Below, in pieces: positions 18,021 through 26,567 of a stretch of DNA of 64,000 nt. Both the position numbers and the translations under genes were made by a program. Source of the DNA: Gammaproteobacteria bacterium (GTDB lineage: Bacteria > Pseudomonadota > Gammaproteobacteria > Arenicellales > JAJDZL01). The stretch covers positions 1-64,000 of the forward strand of contig JAJEHQ010000030.1 in the NCBI GenBank assembly GCA_022823625.1, written 5' to 3'. Within the stretch, counting starts at the first letter, position 1; each line of letters starts with the position of its first letter. Below the pieces are notes generated by a model. That model made no database searches, was not told the origin of the DNA, and was given only the letters and a program-made list of their open reading frames with translations.

Positions 18021-19363
18021 GCTGCAACAGCAGTGATTTCGGCCATACTGTCGTCAATCGACTGGCTCATTTTTTCGACGATTTCATCAACTATGGCATC
18101 ATTGATGATGAAGGCCGGTGCCAACATGACGTGATTACCACGTACGCCATCTATGCTTCCTCCTCCCGTATAGCACATAAGTCCGTTGCGTTCTGCGTTG
18201 CGTTTCAGGACGGAGTGAAAGAGAAAATTTGGATCGAGTGGCTCTTTGCTTGTCTTATCTGAGACAAACTCTATTCCGATAAAGAGTCCTCGTCCTCTGA
18301 TGTCACCGACGTTTGAATGAGAACCAAGTTCTGACCTCAGTTTCGCAATCAGGTTCTTGCCTTGGATTCGGACGTTTTCCAACAGATTTTCTGACTCAAT
18401 TGTGTTCACTACAGCAAGTGATGCGGCACAGGCGATGGCGTGTCCCATGTAAGTGTGACTTTGCATCAATGCACCACTGCCACCATGAACCGCTTGGTAG
18501 ATTGTCTGAGAGACGATCGTAGCGGCAATTGGCTGGTAACCTGCTCCCAATCCTTTAGCCAGTATTACCATATCAGGTGCGATGTCGTCTTGCGTGAAGC
18601 TGAAAAACGTACCGGTCCGTCCCGAACCGCACATGACTTCATCGAGAATCAACAAAATGCCATACTGATCACAAATTTCCCGGATACGCTTCAGATAACC
18701 GGGAACTGGAGGAAGCACTCCTGCGGTAGCGCCACCCACTGTTTCGGCGACGAATCCAATGACTTTGTCAGCTCCGAGTTCAAGAATTTTCTCTTCAAGT
18801 TCATTTGCAACCCGAATGCCGTACTCATGCGTGGACTCATTCTCCCGCTGTTCCCGGTAGGGAAAGCATGGAGCGATTGTGTGATGATCAGAGTTGAGCA
18901 TAGGCAGATACGGTTTGCGACGCGCTACGTGGCTGCCGATAGATAGTGCGCCAAATGTGTTACCATGAAAACTCTGGCGACGTGAAATCAAGAATTTTCT
19001 GCTGGTTTCTCCCGTCTCAACAAAATACTGTCGAGCGAGTTTGAAGGCTGTCTCCATTGCTTCTGAACCGCCGGATAGAAATACAACATGATCCAGTGGT
19101 GCCGGTGCCAGATCAGCCAGCTTTTCGGCCAGTGATTCAGCGGTAAACGACGTGAAAAATTCCGAATGAATGTAAGCAAGTTCAGTAGCCTGTTTTCGAA
19201 TGGCCTCGATAGGGGCGGGATGGTTATAACCAAGACAGGATACGGCTGCGCCACCGCAGGCATCCAGATATTGACGATTATTCTCATCGTAAACATAAAC
19301 GCCTTCACCTCGGATGGCAGTTGGAGGAGTGTGTATAGGATGGCGGTGGATGATCTTTGTCAT
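18017..19363 (-). CDS. Class III PLP aminotransferase
   Basis: A 448-residue fold-type I aminotransferase. The N-terminal substrate region is YLDACGGAAVSCLGYNHP, the phosphate-binding motif LSGGSEAME (96-104), Asp241 lies in LDEVMCGSGRTG, and the Schiff-base Lys270 is in LAKGLGAGYQPIAA. It belongs to the aspartate aminotransferase-like class III group, which includes enzymes acting on omega-amino acids, 2,4-diaminobutyrate and similar amines; its exact substrate cannot be told. It is divergent from the ornithine-cyclodeaminase-family gene, with a 367-bp shared upstream region. Confidence 0.93.
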   Translation of the reverse strand: MTKIIHRHPIHTPPTAIRGEGVYVYDENNRQYLDACGGAAVSCLGYNHPAPIEAIRKQATELAYIHSEFFTSFTAESLAEKLADLAPAPLDHVVFLSGGSEAMETAFKLARQYFVETGETSRKFLISRRQSFHGNTFGALSIGSHVARRKPYLPMLNSDHHTIAPCFPYREQRENESTHEYGIRVANELEEKILELGADKVIGFVAETVGGATAGVLPPVPGYLKRIREICDQYGILLILDEVMCGSGRTGTFFSFTQDDIAPDMVILAKGLGAGYQPIAATIVSQTIYQAVHGGSGALMQSHTYMGHAIACAASLAVVNTIESENLLENVRIQGKNLIAKLRSELGSHSNVGDIRGRGLFIGIEFVSDKTSKEPLDPNFLFHSVLKRNAERNGLMCYTGGGSIDGVRGNHVMLAPAFIINDAIVDEIVEKMSQSIDDSMAEITAVAA

Positions 19364-19730
19364 GATGCTAAATTCTGAATTGAATTAATGATTGGCGGAA
19401 TGGTTTCTTTGCTAGAAATTTTGACGAGCAAATCAAGGTATTAACTGATTGAAATTATATAGAACAGTATGACTTGCGAATTGGTCATGGGTCCGATTTC
19501 AGCTTTCAAAATTCATTTTGAGATCATTTGAGTTGTATCCAGTAGAGCAACAATGCCGATACAATCTGTCTAACGTCTTCACCTCGTCAGCCAATCTTTA
19601 AGCAACGTAACTTCACGCGCTTGACACGGCTTGAAACTCCTCTAGAGTGTTGCTCAATAACACATAATGTGGCGTGAGTTTGAGCCAGTTCAAACTGTAC
19701 GAATAATCTGAATCTATTGTTTAGAGACTC
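19364..19730. other. Divergent upstream region between aminotransferase and cyclodeaminase genes
   Basis: No gene is seen here. The plus strand carries one acceptable sigma-70-like promoter (listed separately). The minus-strand promoter for the aminotransferase was not recognised. Confidence 0.45.
19621..19648 (+). promoter_or_regulatory. Putative sigma-70 promoter of the cyclodeaminase-family gene
   Basis: A perfect -35 TTGACA at 19621-19626, 16 bp of spacing, and TAGAGT at 19643-19648 (four of six matches to TATAAT). It would give a leader of about 75 nt before the ATG at 19731. Confidence 0.35.
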
Positions 19731-20747
19731 ATGAGTGACATAAAAATTTTATTCCTGTCGAAAGATGACATAGACACCTTGAATGTTGGTATTGACGATG
19801 CGTTGGATGCAATTGAGAAAGGTTTGATCGCACATGGCCAACAAAAGGTCATCATGCCTTCCAAGAGCCATCTTGTTTTAGACTTTCCCAATAAGCTGTT
19901 CAACATCCTCAAAGGATATGTTGAGCCGGTAAATGCCGCAGGAGTCAAAATCATTGGTGATTTTCACGATAACTATCAGCATAATTTACCGTCTGAATTG
20001 GCATTGGTGACACTTTATGATCCGAAGACTGGGATGCCAATGGCAATCGTCGATGGAACCGTCAACACTTGGATGAGGACTGGTGCAGTCACAGCTCTGG
20101 GTGCTAAATATCTGGCGAGCAAGGACTCTAAGGTGTTGGGGCATATCGGCGCACGGGGAACTTCGTGGTACAACGTTCGAATGCTGGACAAGTTCTTTGA
20201 TTTTGAGGAAATTCGTGTTACCAGTCGACGTCCTGAATCGAGAGAAAGGTTTGCTGAGACACTGTCAGCGGAATTGAACAAAGAAATTAAAGTAATGGAC
20301 AACTGTAAAGATACGGTGAAGGATGCTGACATCATTATTGACGCATCTCGATTGCTCGAACACCAAGTGTTAGTTGCCGACTCCGATGTTAAACCTGGAG
20401 CGCATCTGCAGGCCTATGGAGCTGTGCTGTCAGTTGCGCCGACGCTTCCATTCACTGTTGACAAGTTTGTTGTTGATGACTGGAATCAGTGCAAAATTTC
20501 TCCTTATGGACAGTTTGCAGACCTTTGCCAGAGAGGTGAATTGAGAGACGAGCACGTATACTGCGATATTGGAGAAATTGCTGCAGGCCTCAAGCCCGGC
20601 AGGGAATCTGAAACTGAAAGAAGTCTTTTTTGGCATAAAGGTTTCGCAATCAGTGACATTATGTTGGGTATGCTGGCAGTCGAAAAAGCCCGCGAACGCG
20701 GGATTGGCACCGAATTGGTGTATTACAAAGCACCGCGCGACATGTAA
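19731..20747 (+). CDS. Ornithine cyclodeaminase / mu-crystallin family protein
   Basis: A 338-residue Rossmann-fold NAD(P)-dependent enzyme of the ornithine cyclodeaminase/mu-crystallin superfamily. The pattern MPSKSHLVLD, then KIIGDFHDNYQ, the substrate-binding block VDGTVNTWMRTGAVTALGAK and the nucleotide-binding loop GHIGARGTSWYNVRML are typical. Members include ornithine cyclodeaminase, alanine dehydrogenase and delta1-pyrroline-2-carboxylate reductase. With the aconitase X genes 0.8 kb downstream, the last is attractive (inference): aconitase X-type cis-3-hydroxyproline dehydratase makes the substrate of pyrroline-2-carboxylate reductase. The oligoribonuclease gene follows after 24 bp. 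Confidence 0.88.
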   Translation: MSDIKILFLSKDDIDTLNVGIDDALDAIEKGLIAHGQQKVIMPSKSHLVLDFPNKLFNILKGYVEPVNAAGVKIIGDFHDNYQHNLPSELALVTLYDPKTGMPMAIVDGTVNTWMRTGAVTALGAKYLASKDSKVLGHIGARGTSWYNVRMLDKFFDFEEIRVTSRRPESRERFAETLSAELNKEIKVMDNCKDTVKDADIIIDASRLLEHQVLVADSDVKPGAHLQAYGAVLSVAPTLPFTVDKFVVDDWNQCKISPYGQFADLCQRGELRDEHVYCDIGEIAAGLKPGRESETERSLFWHKGFAISDIMLGMLAVEKARERGIGTELVYYKAPRDM

Positions 20748-20771
20748 TTGGAAATGAACTAGGAAGATTTT

Positions 20772-21350
20772 GTGGCCAAAGATCACTTAGTCAGGAAAAA
20801 ATCCAATTTGGTTTGGATTGACCTCGAAATGACTGGACTGTCACCGGAAAATGACCGAATAATTGAAATTGCGACAGTTGTAACCAACATTCACCTGGAG
20901 GTAGTCGCAGAAGGACCAGAGATCGTAATTCATCAAAGCGATGAGAGACTTGCAGCGATGGATGACTGGAATCAGACGACGCATCGTGAGAGTGGGTTAA
21001 TCAAACTCGTCAGAGAGTCAACGGTTGATGAAAAGGAAGCGGAACGGAAAACGCTGGCATTCTTAAAACGCCATGCAACAAAGCAACGATCTCCGCTATG
21101 TGGTAACGCGATCTGTCAGGACCGGCGGTTTCTGGATCGATATATGCCTGAACTTTCTGGCTATCTGCACTATCGACATCTCGATGTAAGCACGATTAAG
21201 GAATTGGCAAAACGCTGGCGGCCAGACCTTGCAGACATGCACATCAAGAAAAGTGCCCATCGGGCTAAAGATGACATATTGGAATCAATTGAAGAACTTC
21301 GTCGCTATCGAGACAATTTTTTCTTGACTAATCCAGTCGAATTCGAGTGA
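20772..21350 (+). CDS. orn: Oligoribonuclease
   Basis: A 192-residue DEDDh 3'-5' exoribonuclease that degrades 2-5 nt RNA and pGpG to mononucleotides. The first acidic motif is WIDLEMTGL, the second is around GNAICQDRRFL, and the third carries HRAKDDILESIEELR with the catalytic His. Length matches the family (about 180-200). The start is GTG, preceded by AGGAAG. Orn is characteristic of gamma- and betaproteobacteria and actinobacteria and is usually essential there; its position between catabolic genes is probably accidental. Confidence 0.96.
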   Translation: MAKDHLVRKKSNLVWIDLEMTGLSPENDRIIEIATVVTNIHLEVVAEGPEIVIHQSDERLAAMDDWNQTTHRESGLIKLVRESTVDEKEAERKTLAFLKRHATKQRSPLCGNAICQDRRFLDRYMPELSGYLHYRHLDVSTIKELAKRWRPDLADMHIKKSAHRAKDDILESIEELRRYRDNFFLTNPVEFE

Positions 21351-21511
21351 GAAAAAAGCAAATGTGCTGCAACGGTTCGTTTGCAGAGTTTCATTCAGTT
21401 GAAGATTGTGAGAACAACACCTGTAACAGAGCTTACGGGTTGAAATAATTCAGCTCCCTAGGATTCATCCGTAATCCAATAGATTCGGAAAGTATTCCTC
21501 ACGCCGTCCTG

Positions 21512-22753
21512 ATGAAAATAAGAAAAATCGAAAAAGAAATGCTCGAGGGAAAACACGGTTATCCTCGACAATGGGCCATGCAGCAGCAACTGCAAGTTGG
21601 CCAATTTTTCTCAGCTGATTGCTTCGTTGAAGTTACACAGGCACACATAATGTGCGATACCGAATCGTTGGGCTTGGCTGGAATTGAGCATTTGGAGCGC
21701 CTGGCGAGTTACAGTGAGGAGGAACGGTCAGTTGGAATACCAACCATCACTGATCCTCGAGGCATGGATCTCATGAATTATCGTCGGCTCAATCAGTCGG
21801 AAGACTTTGCGGAGCGCGAACGTCGTGCAACGGCGGCACTGGAAGCGATGGGAATTATGATGACCGATACATGCATCAATTACCAGACCATATCACCTCC
21901 AGTACTCGGGGAACATGTCGCGTTTGGCGATACAGGTGTTGTCATTTATTCCAACAGTGTATTTGGCGCGCGTAGCAATTTCGAAGGTGGGCCGGCAGCT
22001 TTGGCTGCTGCACTGACTGGCCGCGTTCCGTCTTATGGTTATCACGTCGATTCCAATCGTCAGGCAACTCAACGATTTACATTGAATTTTGATCCGAAAA
22101 CACTGACGGACTGGGGTGCATTCGGGGCGATTGTAGGGGAGTTCACCGGTGATTATTGGGAAGTGCCAATCATTGAGGGACTTGGTGACAGTCCGACTTC
22201 AGACCAGCTTAAGCACTTTGGTGCAGCACTTGCCAGCCATGGTTCCGTTGCACTTTTCCACCTTGACGATATCACACCGGAAGCACTCGACTTTATGGCG
22301 GTTGCAGCGGATCTCGACGGACAAGAACCCATTTCAATCACACGGGATCAAATTAGATCAATGTATGCAAAGGCAGATGGTTCCATTGACGTAGATGTGG
22401 TCGTGTTTGCTGCACCACAGTTGTCGTTGTTTGAAATACAGGAAATAGCCAGACAACTAGATGGAAAACAAATCAACAAGAGAACGGATTTGTTGATTGC
22501 AACATCGCCTGAAATCAAATCTGCCTGCGATCGATTTGGAATTACTGCCCGAATTGAGGACAGTGGTGCAATTCTGTTGAGTGGCGTATGTTTTTATCAA
22601 ATGTATGCCAGGGAGTTGAGTGAGGCGAACAGCTGGAAGACTCTCGTATCCAACTCAGCTAAATTGGTGAACATTATTTCTGGTTACGGATACGAACCCA
22701 AGTTTGCGACAACTGAACAATGCGTCGAGGCAGCGATTACAGGTAGACTATGA
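21512..22753 (+). CDS. Aconitase X catalytic (large) subunit, DUF521 type
   Basis: A 413-residue protein of the aconitase X (AcnX) large-subunit family. It has conserved cysteines in HIMCDTESLG and MTDTCINYQTISPP and the ARSNFEGGPAALAAALTGRVP block. The small subunit (DUF126 type) is the next gene, overlapping by ATGA; together they form the dehydratase. In bacteria characterised two-gene AcnX enzymes are cis-3-hydroxy-L-proline dehydratases with a labile Fe-S cluster; archaeal ones dehydrate phosphomevalonate. The hydroxyproline role is favoured here because a cyclodeaminase-family gene lies nearby. No clear ribosome-binding site precedes the ATG. Confidence 0.9.
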   Translation: MKIRKIEKEMLEGKHGYPRQWAMQQQLQVGQFFSADCFVEVTQAHIMCDTESLGLAGIEHLERLASYSEEERSVGIPTITDPRGMDLMNYRRLNQSEDFAERERRATAALEAMGIMMTDTCINYQTISPPVLGEHVAFGDTGVVIYSNSVFGARSNFEGGPAALAAALTGRVPSYGYHVDSNRQATQRFTLNFDPKTLTDWGAFGAIVGEFTGDYWEVPIIEGLGDSPTSDQLKHFGAALASHGSVALFHLDDITPEALDFMAVAADLDGQEPISITRDQIRSMYAKADGSIDVDVVVFAAPQLSLFEIQEIARQLDGKQINKRTDLLIATSPEIKSACDRFGITARIEDSGAILLSGVCFYQMYARELSEANSWKTLVSNSAKLVNIISGYGYEPKFATTEQCVEAAITGRL

Positions 22754-23196
22754 GCAATAAGCGAACGTATAGTTTCGAAGCCGGGATTGGAACTTCCGTT
22801 ACGGGTGAAGCGCTGGTAGCCAGTGATAACTTCAGTGCCCGTTATGATCTTGACCGACTCCGAGGAATATTTTCCAGGCGTTCGCACCAACTTTACGGTC
22901 AGAGTTATGTTGGTAAGATACTGGTGCTGAATACTGCCAAGGGTGGGGTCGCAACCGCCTGGATGCTTTTGGATATGGTTGAACGAGGAATGGCACCAGC
23001 CGCGTTGGTGTTGAATTTAACTAATCCAATTTTGGCTCAAGGAGCTGCGTTTGCGGCGCTTCCACTAGTTCATGATTTTGCTGTTGACATCACCTTGTGT
23101 ATTGAAACGGGTGATCAACTTTCAATTTTTCCAGACGAAGGGCTATTGATTCAAGAATCAGCTGCAGGTATCAAAGAGAGTGTCAGAACTGTCTAA
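22750..23196 (+). CDS. Aconitase X swivel (small) subunit, DUF126 type
   Basis: A 148-residue swivel-domain subunit. It shows the family pattern GEALVASDNFSARYDLDRLRG, GKILVLNTAKGGVATAWML and PILAQGAAFAALPLVHDF. It completes the active site of the AcnX dehydratase encoded just upstream (4-nt overlap). In some bacteria the two are fused; here they are separate. A hairpin that may end the transcript lies at 23422-23448. Confidence 0.9.
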   Translation: MSNKRTYSFEAGIGTSVTGEALVASDNFSARYDLDRLRGIFSRRSHQLYGQSYVGKILVLNTAKGGVATAWMLLDMVERGMAPAALVLNLTNPILAQGAAFAALPLVHDFAVDITLCIETGDQLSIFPDEGLLIQESAAGIKESVRTV

Positions 23197-23421
23197 ATTC
23201 AAGTGGGTGGGGTTCTCAAGAAACAGACTTGCCAAGTGTCGCTTTCGGTAATTTTGGGGTTAAATCATCTATGAGTTCATACAAGTTGAATTGAATCAGA
23301 ACTCACCTCATTTGTTTTATTGGTGGATGATGTCAGTGCCGACTGGACTATTCAATTTCTGACACCTCTCCTACGAATCCACAAATTGCCAATTCTGTCA
23401 TCAGAATCTCCTACGCGGCTT

Positions 23422-23448
23422 GAATGAGTGAATTCGCTTCACTCGTTC
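23422..23448 (+). terminator. Hairpin downstream of aconitase X genes
   Basis: Arms GAATGAGTGAA (23422-23432) and TTCACTCGTTC (23438-23448) pair over 11 bp with one G-T pair around a 5-nt loop; CTAC/GTAG flanks could extend it across a bulge. No T-run follows, so termination is not assured. Confidence 0.4.
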
Positions 23449-23534
23449 GTAGACAAAGGTTCCGCATTTCAAGTAATAGATTCCTATTTGGCAAAATTAA
23501 TCAAACACATCAAATTGCTAAATTACGCATTGGT

Positions 23535-23599
23535 TATAATTCTCGTGCCTCGCTACCAAACAATCGATAGGAAGCAAACTTGGGTAGAGAGTTTGCTTC
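23535..23599 (+). promoter_or_regulatory. TATAAT box and leader hairpin upstream of tRNA-Lys
   Basis: A perfect TATAAT is at 23535-23540; a good -35 at normal spacing was not found (TTGCTA lies only 14 bp upstream). About 30 nt downstream, GAAGCAAAC (23571-23579) and GTTTGCTTC (23591-23599) form a 9-bp stem with an 11-nt loop. It may be the tRNA promoter with a processed leader, or a short RNA of its own. Confidence 0.3.
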
Positions 23600-23682
23600 T
23601 CCAATCTCGATTTGCGGACTTTTGTTTAATGAAATCAACTGACAGGTTGATATTGGTTCATCAAAGCAATTGTGCGGAAATA

Positions 23683-23758
23683 GGGCCGTTAGCTCAGTCG
23701 GTAGAGCATCTGACTTTTAATCAGGGTGTCGCAGGTTCGATTCCTGCACGGCCCACCA
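23683..23758 (+). tRNA. trnK: tRNA-Lys (anticodon UUU)
   Basis: A complete 76-nt cloverleaf. Acceptor arms GGGCCGT (23683-23689) and ACGGCCC (23748-23754) pair fully, followed by discriminator A and an encoded CCA. The anticodon stem CTGAC/..GTCAG-type pairing encloses the loop CTTTTAA with anticodon TTT. The T-loop is GGTTCGATTCC. It reads lysine AAA/AAG codons. It is the only RNA gene recognised in the window. Confidence 0.97.
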
Positions 23759-24092
23759 ATTACTTGCAAAGGGATTCACAAAGAGTGCGAGGTATTTCGC
23801 TTTTTAGCAACCACTTCTTAGTGATAGTCTAGGAGCGACCAGTGTTCTGAGATTGATGAGGACCATCAACAAAGAAAACTCAATTTTATTCACAACATCC
23901 TTGAACATTTCGGTCGCAAACAAGTATGCCATTGGAAGTGAATATTCCCAGGTGAGTTTAATGCCGTGGAGGCGAAGCACCGTTTAACTCGTTTGAATTT
24001 TCAAGTTAATGATCGCCGCGAAAAAAGAAAATCATACCTCTAAACATGAGTGGCACGAATTGGAACAAGAACGTAATTGACGGCATTTGTTC
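23759..24092. other. Intergenic after tRNA-Lys, nothing recognised
   Basis: The stretch is AT-rich with stops in all frames. No copy of the tRNA 3' end and no integrase remnant was seen. Confidence 0.45.
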
Positions 24093-24827
24093 TCATGTTT
24101 TTTCTATGGCTCTGCACTTAGGAAAACTCTTGCATCCCCAGAATTGACGACCTTCATTCGGCCCCCTTTGCGTTGTCCTTAACACCATTTGCTCCCCGCA
24201 TCGCGGGCATCGCCTTTGGTCGGATTCCTTCCACTTCTTCAAATTCCTGACATGTTGCTGGTTAGTCGCCCACGACTGGTCCATACGGGCGGACTCGATT
24301 ACCGCGCAGATTTGCAGAACCTGTACCGCGGTCAACACTTGGGATTTGAACGAGCGAATGTACTCGGCAGCACCGAATCCCAATGTCACGTTCTCTGGCA
24401 TTTCCGTCTTAAACTCGGCATCGCCCACAAACACAACCACTGATTTCACAATTCCTCCCGGTAAATCCATCCCATTCAGAACCTCCTGAATTGCTTTTAC
24501 ATGTCCGTAGTTCTGTCGAAGGGGATTCTGGAACTTGTATTTTTGCCCATTCGGAAACGTCTGAGTCCATTCCCGACCTCTTTCGCTCCCGAAAATCCAC
24601 CCACCCTTATTCTTCGTTTCCACCACAAAAATTCCAAACACTGAAACGAACACATGATCAATTTGTGTTGTGTTCCCCACTGCCGTTGTGAGCGTAACAT
24701 CGTGATACCGTCGGTATACCGACGACGGGAGTGTCAGTGCCGCTCCAACCTTCACTCCAGATTCGCCCAAGGCTCCTTTAACCGGCGCGCGGAAAACGGA
24801 CCAGAGTAGTCGACCGAAAGTTCTCAT
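24093..24827 (-). CDS. NERD domain protein with C-terminal topoisomerase-type zinc ribbon
   Basis: A 244-residue protein. Residues ~18-130 form a NERD nuclease-related domain: TTQIDHVFVSVFGIFVVETK carries the PD-(D/E)xK-like residues Asp57, Glu70 and Lys72, followed by GWIFGSERGREWTQ and NPLRQNYGHV. The C-terminus is a C4 zinc ribbon of the topoisomerase I type: CPRCGEQMVLR, then FWGCKSFPKCR. Such NERD-zinc ribbon proteins are widely scattered and are suspected of DNA processing or defence roles. It lies alone in the AT-rich region next to tRNA-Lys and a toxin-antitoxin pair, which suggests horizontal acquisition (inference). Confidence 0.88.
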   Translation of the reverse strand: MRTFGRLLWSVFRAPVKGALGESGVKVGAALTLPSSVYRRYHDVTLTTAVGNTTQIDHVFVSVFGIFVVETKNKGGWIFGSERGREWTQTFPNGQKYKFQNPLRQNYGHVKAIQEVLNGMDLPGGIVKSVVVFVGDAEFKTEMPENVTLGFGAAEYIRSFKSQVLTAVQVLQICAVIESARMDQSWATNQQHVRNLKKWKESDQRRCPRCGEQMVLRTTQRGPNEGRQFWGCKSFPKCRAIEKT

Positions 24828-25124
24828 TAATTTCCATGTTCAATTACTCATTCCTCTCGTTTCAACAATTGACTGCTGCTGAATCATTGAAGACAGAGTA
24901 ATCTGATCTTCTTGAAACTTCATCTTTGAACAATGTGTTCCAATGATATGTTGTTATATATAAATGTGCAGATTCGTCCGACAGCATGTGTGCTCCAGTC
25001 CAGAAGATTCTAGAATTAATAAACGTTTTTGTGGAAGTTCAATAAAGTGTTAAACAAATCGGCATCAAAAATGACAAGTGTATATATTTGAAGCGATTTA
25101 TTTCTAGAAGTGAGTAATGAGAAT
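24828..25124. other. AT-rich intergenic, nothing recognised
   Basis: Strongly AT-rich spacer between the NERD gene and the higBA operon, with no open frame or clear terminator. Confidence 0.4.
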
Positions 25125-25415
25125 TTATCCGACAGGCGATAATCGCTTAACTTTGATTCGATCTGCTTTTTTCAATGCCTGAGCCATTTCATAAGTAGCT
25201 TGGAGGCGATACCAGGTTTCCGCTCCACCACCAAATGCCTTGTCTAAACGGATTGCCATTTCGGGCGAGATTCCAGCCCGGCAATTTACAATGTCTGAAA
25301 GTTGTTTTCGACTCACCCCTAGTTGCTGTGCAGCTTCTGTGACACTGATATTCAACGGTTCAAGGCAATCGTACCGTACCGATAATCCTGGATGCGGGGG
25401 ATTTTTCATAGGCAT
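25125..25415 (-). CDS. higA: HigA-family antitoxin (XRE helix-turn-helix)
   Basis: A 96-residue antitoxin. The HTH is seen as [20 protein letters not shown], followed by [20 protein letters not shown] and [15 protein letters not shown], the standard HigA/VapI pattern; the N-terminus PMKNPPHPG is also typical. It neutralises HigB and, with it, represses the operon. GGAG precedes the ATG. The gene follows higB by 11 nt, giving the reversed toxin-first order characteristic of higBA. Confidence 0.94.
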   Translation of the reverse strand: MPMKNPPHPGLSVRYDCLEPLNISVTEAAQQLGVSRKQLSDIVNCRAGISPEMAIRLDKAFGGGAETWYRLQATYEMAQALKKADRIKVKRLSPVG

Positions 25416-25426
25416 ATTGACTTCTC

Positions 25427-25705
25427 CTAGTGGTAATCGACCAAATCAACATCTCGAACATTTTGACCTTCAAATCGAAAGACAATTCGCCAATTCTTCG
25501 ACACTTGGACGGCCCAAAAACCGGCTAAATCACCTTTTAATGGGTGAAGTCTGTATCCAGGCAGATTCATGTCCTGTGGCTGAGTTGCTTCATCTAAACG
25601 AGCGAGTATACGACTAATTTTGTCCTTGTAATGTGGTGTGATTTTTCTACGGTCATCATTTTCGAATAACTGCTTGAGTCCTCTGTGGCGAAATCCAAGA
25701 ATCAT
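25427..25705 (-). CDS. higB: HigB-type toxin (RelE/ParE superfamily)
   Basis: A 92-residue toxin when started at the ATG at 25705, which matches the usual HigB length; a GTG seven codons upstream is possible. Motifs: [15 protein letters not shown], then [30 protein letters not shown] and [13 protein letters not shown]. HigB is a ribosome-dependent mRNA interferase. TACAAT lies just upstream of the chosen ATG on the minus strand, so the transcript may have little or no leader (speculative). Confidence 0.92.
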   Translation of the reverse strand: MILGFRHRGLKQLFENDDRRKITPHYKDKISRILARLDEATQPQDMNLPGYRLHPLKGDLAGFWAVQVSKNWRIVFRFEGQNVRDVDLVDYH

Positions 25706-26567
25706 GTGTGTATTGTAACCTATCACCTCTCAGATAATTCACACCAATTTTCCATCCTATATCACCTCAATCTGCTGGATATTTTTTGACAAATCAGTTT
25801 GCTACACATAATAAGAGCGTTGAAATACATTGCAAGATCTCTCATACAAGTCAAATATCGTCAATTTCATAAATTAATGTTTTCTGGTTGTTGGCTGAAT
25901 TTCGTCTAAGTCGAGATGGAGTGATGATGCGATTGTTTTAGAATTGTAGAATTGATTGAATGTTAACGACGGAAGTTCAAGTCTCAGCATAGCAGGCAGA
26001 CCGAACCAAGTTAGATGAAAGGTGGATTGGAAGTTCACAACAGAGCATATATGGATCAATTAAAAAACGACTTTATCCGACAATTGAGAGTTAAAACGAT
26101 AGTTGGCGAGGACGACACGCAATTCACAGCATTTGTCCTACAGGTGAGATTCAATAAAGTTAAATATCAACCATTGTTCATCATGTCAATGAATGAACAG
26201 TTATTTTTCCAACATACATTTGTTGTCAAATGTCCAAAGATTTCACTCACTGAAAAAGTAGTTCAATAGCATTTCACAGTTTACGCTGATGACGGTTCAA
26301 AACTTTTCATACATATTTGTATAAACACGCCAGATCCTTGATCTGACTGTATCTAATTGAAAAGATTAAATAAATAGAGTGTATTAAGCGAAAGCGGGAA
26401 CGATTGGACATTATCATTGCCGCAATCAATGAAAAATTATTGCCATAATTAACAACTTTATGTGAGTTCATTGACAGCCAAGCGCGCTGTTGGGGAAAGA
26501 ATTTCGAGATCGCAAAATCGCAAGTTTCACTGTCTCTTGCGAAAAATCCGAACAGGGAATAAATTGA
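25706..26567. other. Long AT-rich intergenic region before the second proVWX operon
   Basis: More than 800 bp without a supported gene. Small open frames (for example 26015-26269 plus) show no recognisable motif and biased codon use is not apparent. It contains the promoters of higBA (minus) and proV (plus); a TTGACA at 26471-26476 lacks a convincing -10 at normal spacing. Confidence 0.4.

Larger units (their letters stand above)
23197..23682. other. Region between aconitase X and tRNA-Lys
   Basis: No protein gene. It holds two hairpins and a TATAAT box, listed or discussed separately, leading toward the tRNA gene. Confidence 0.45.

Noticed and set aside
26015-26269. Plus-strand 84-codon frame in the AT-rich spacer before proV
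   Set aside because: No ribosome-binding site or motif, and its composition resembles the surrounding AT-rich spacer.
23683-26567. Integrated element with att sites at tRNA-Lys
   Set aside because: No second copy of the tRNA 3' end and no integrase were found before the proV gene; only the accessory-pocket interpretation is kept.
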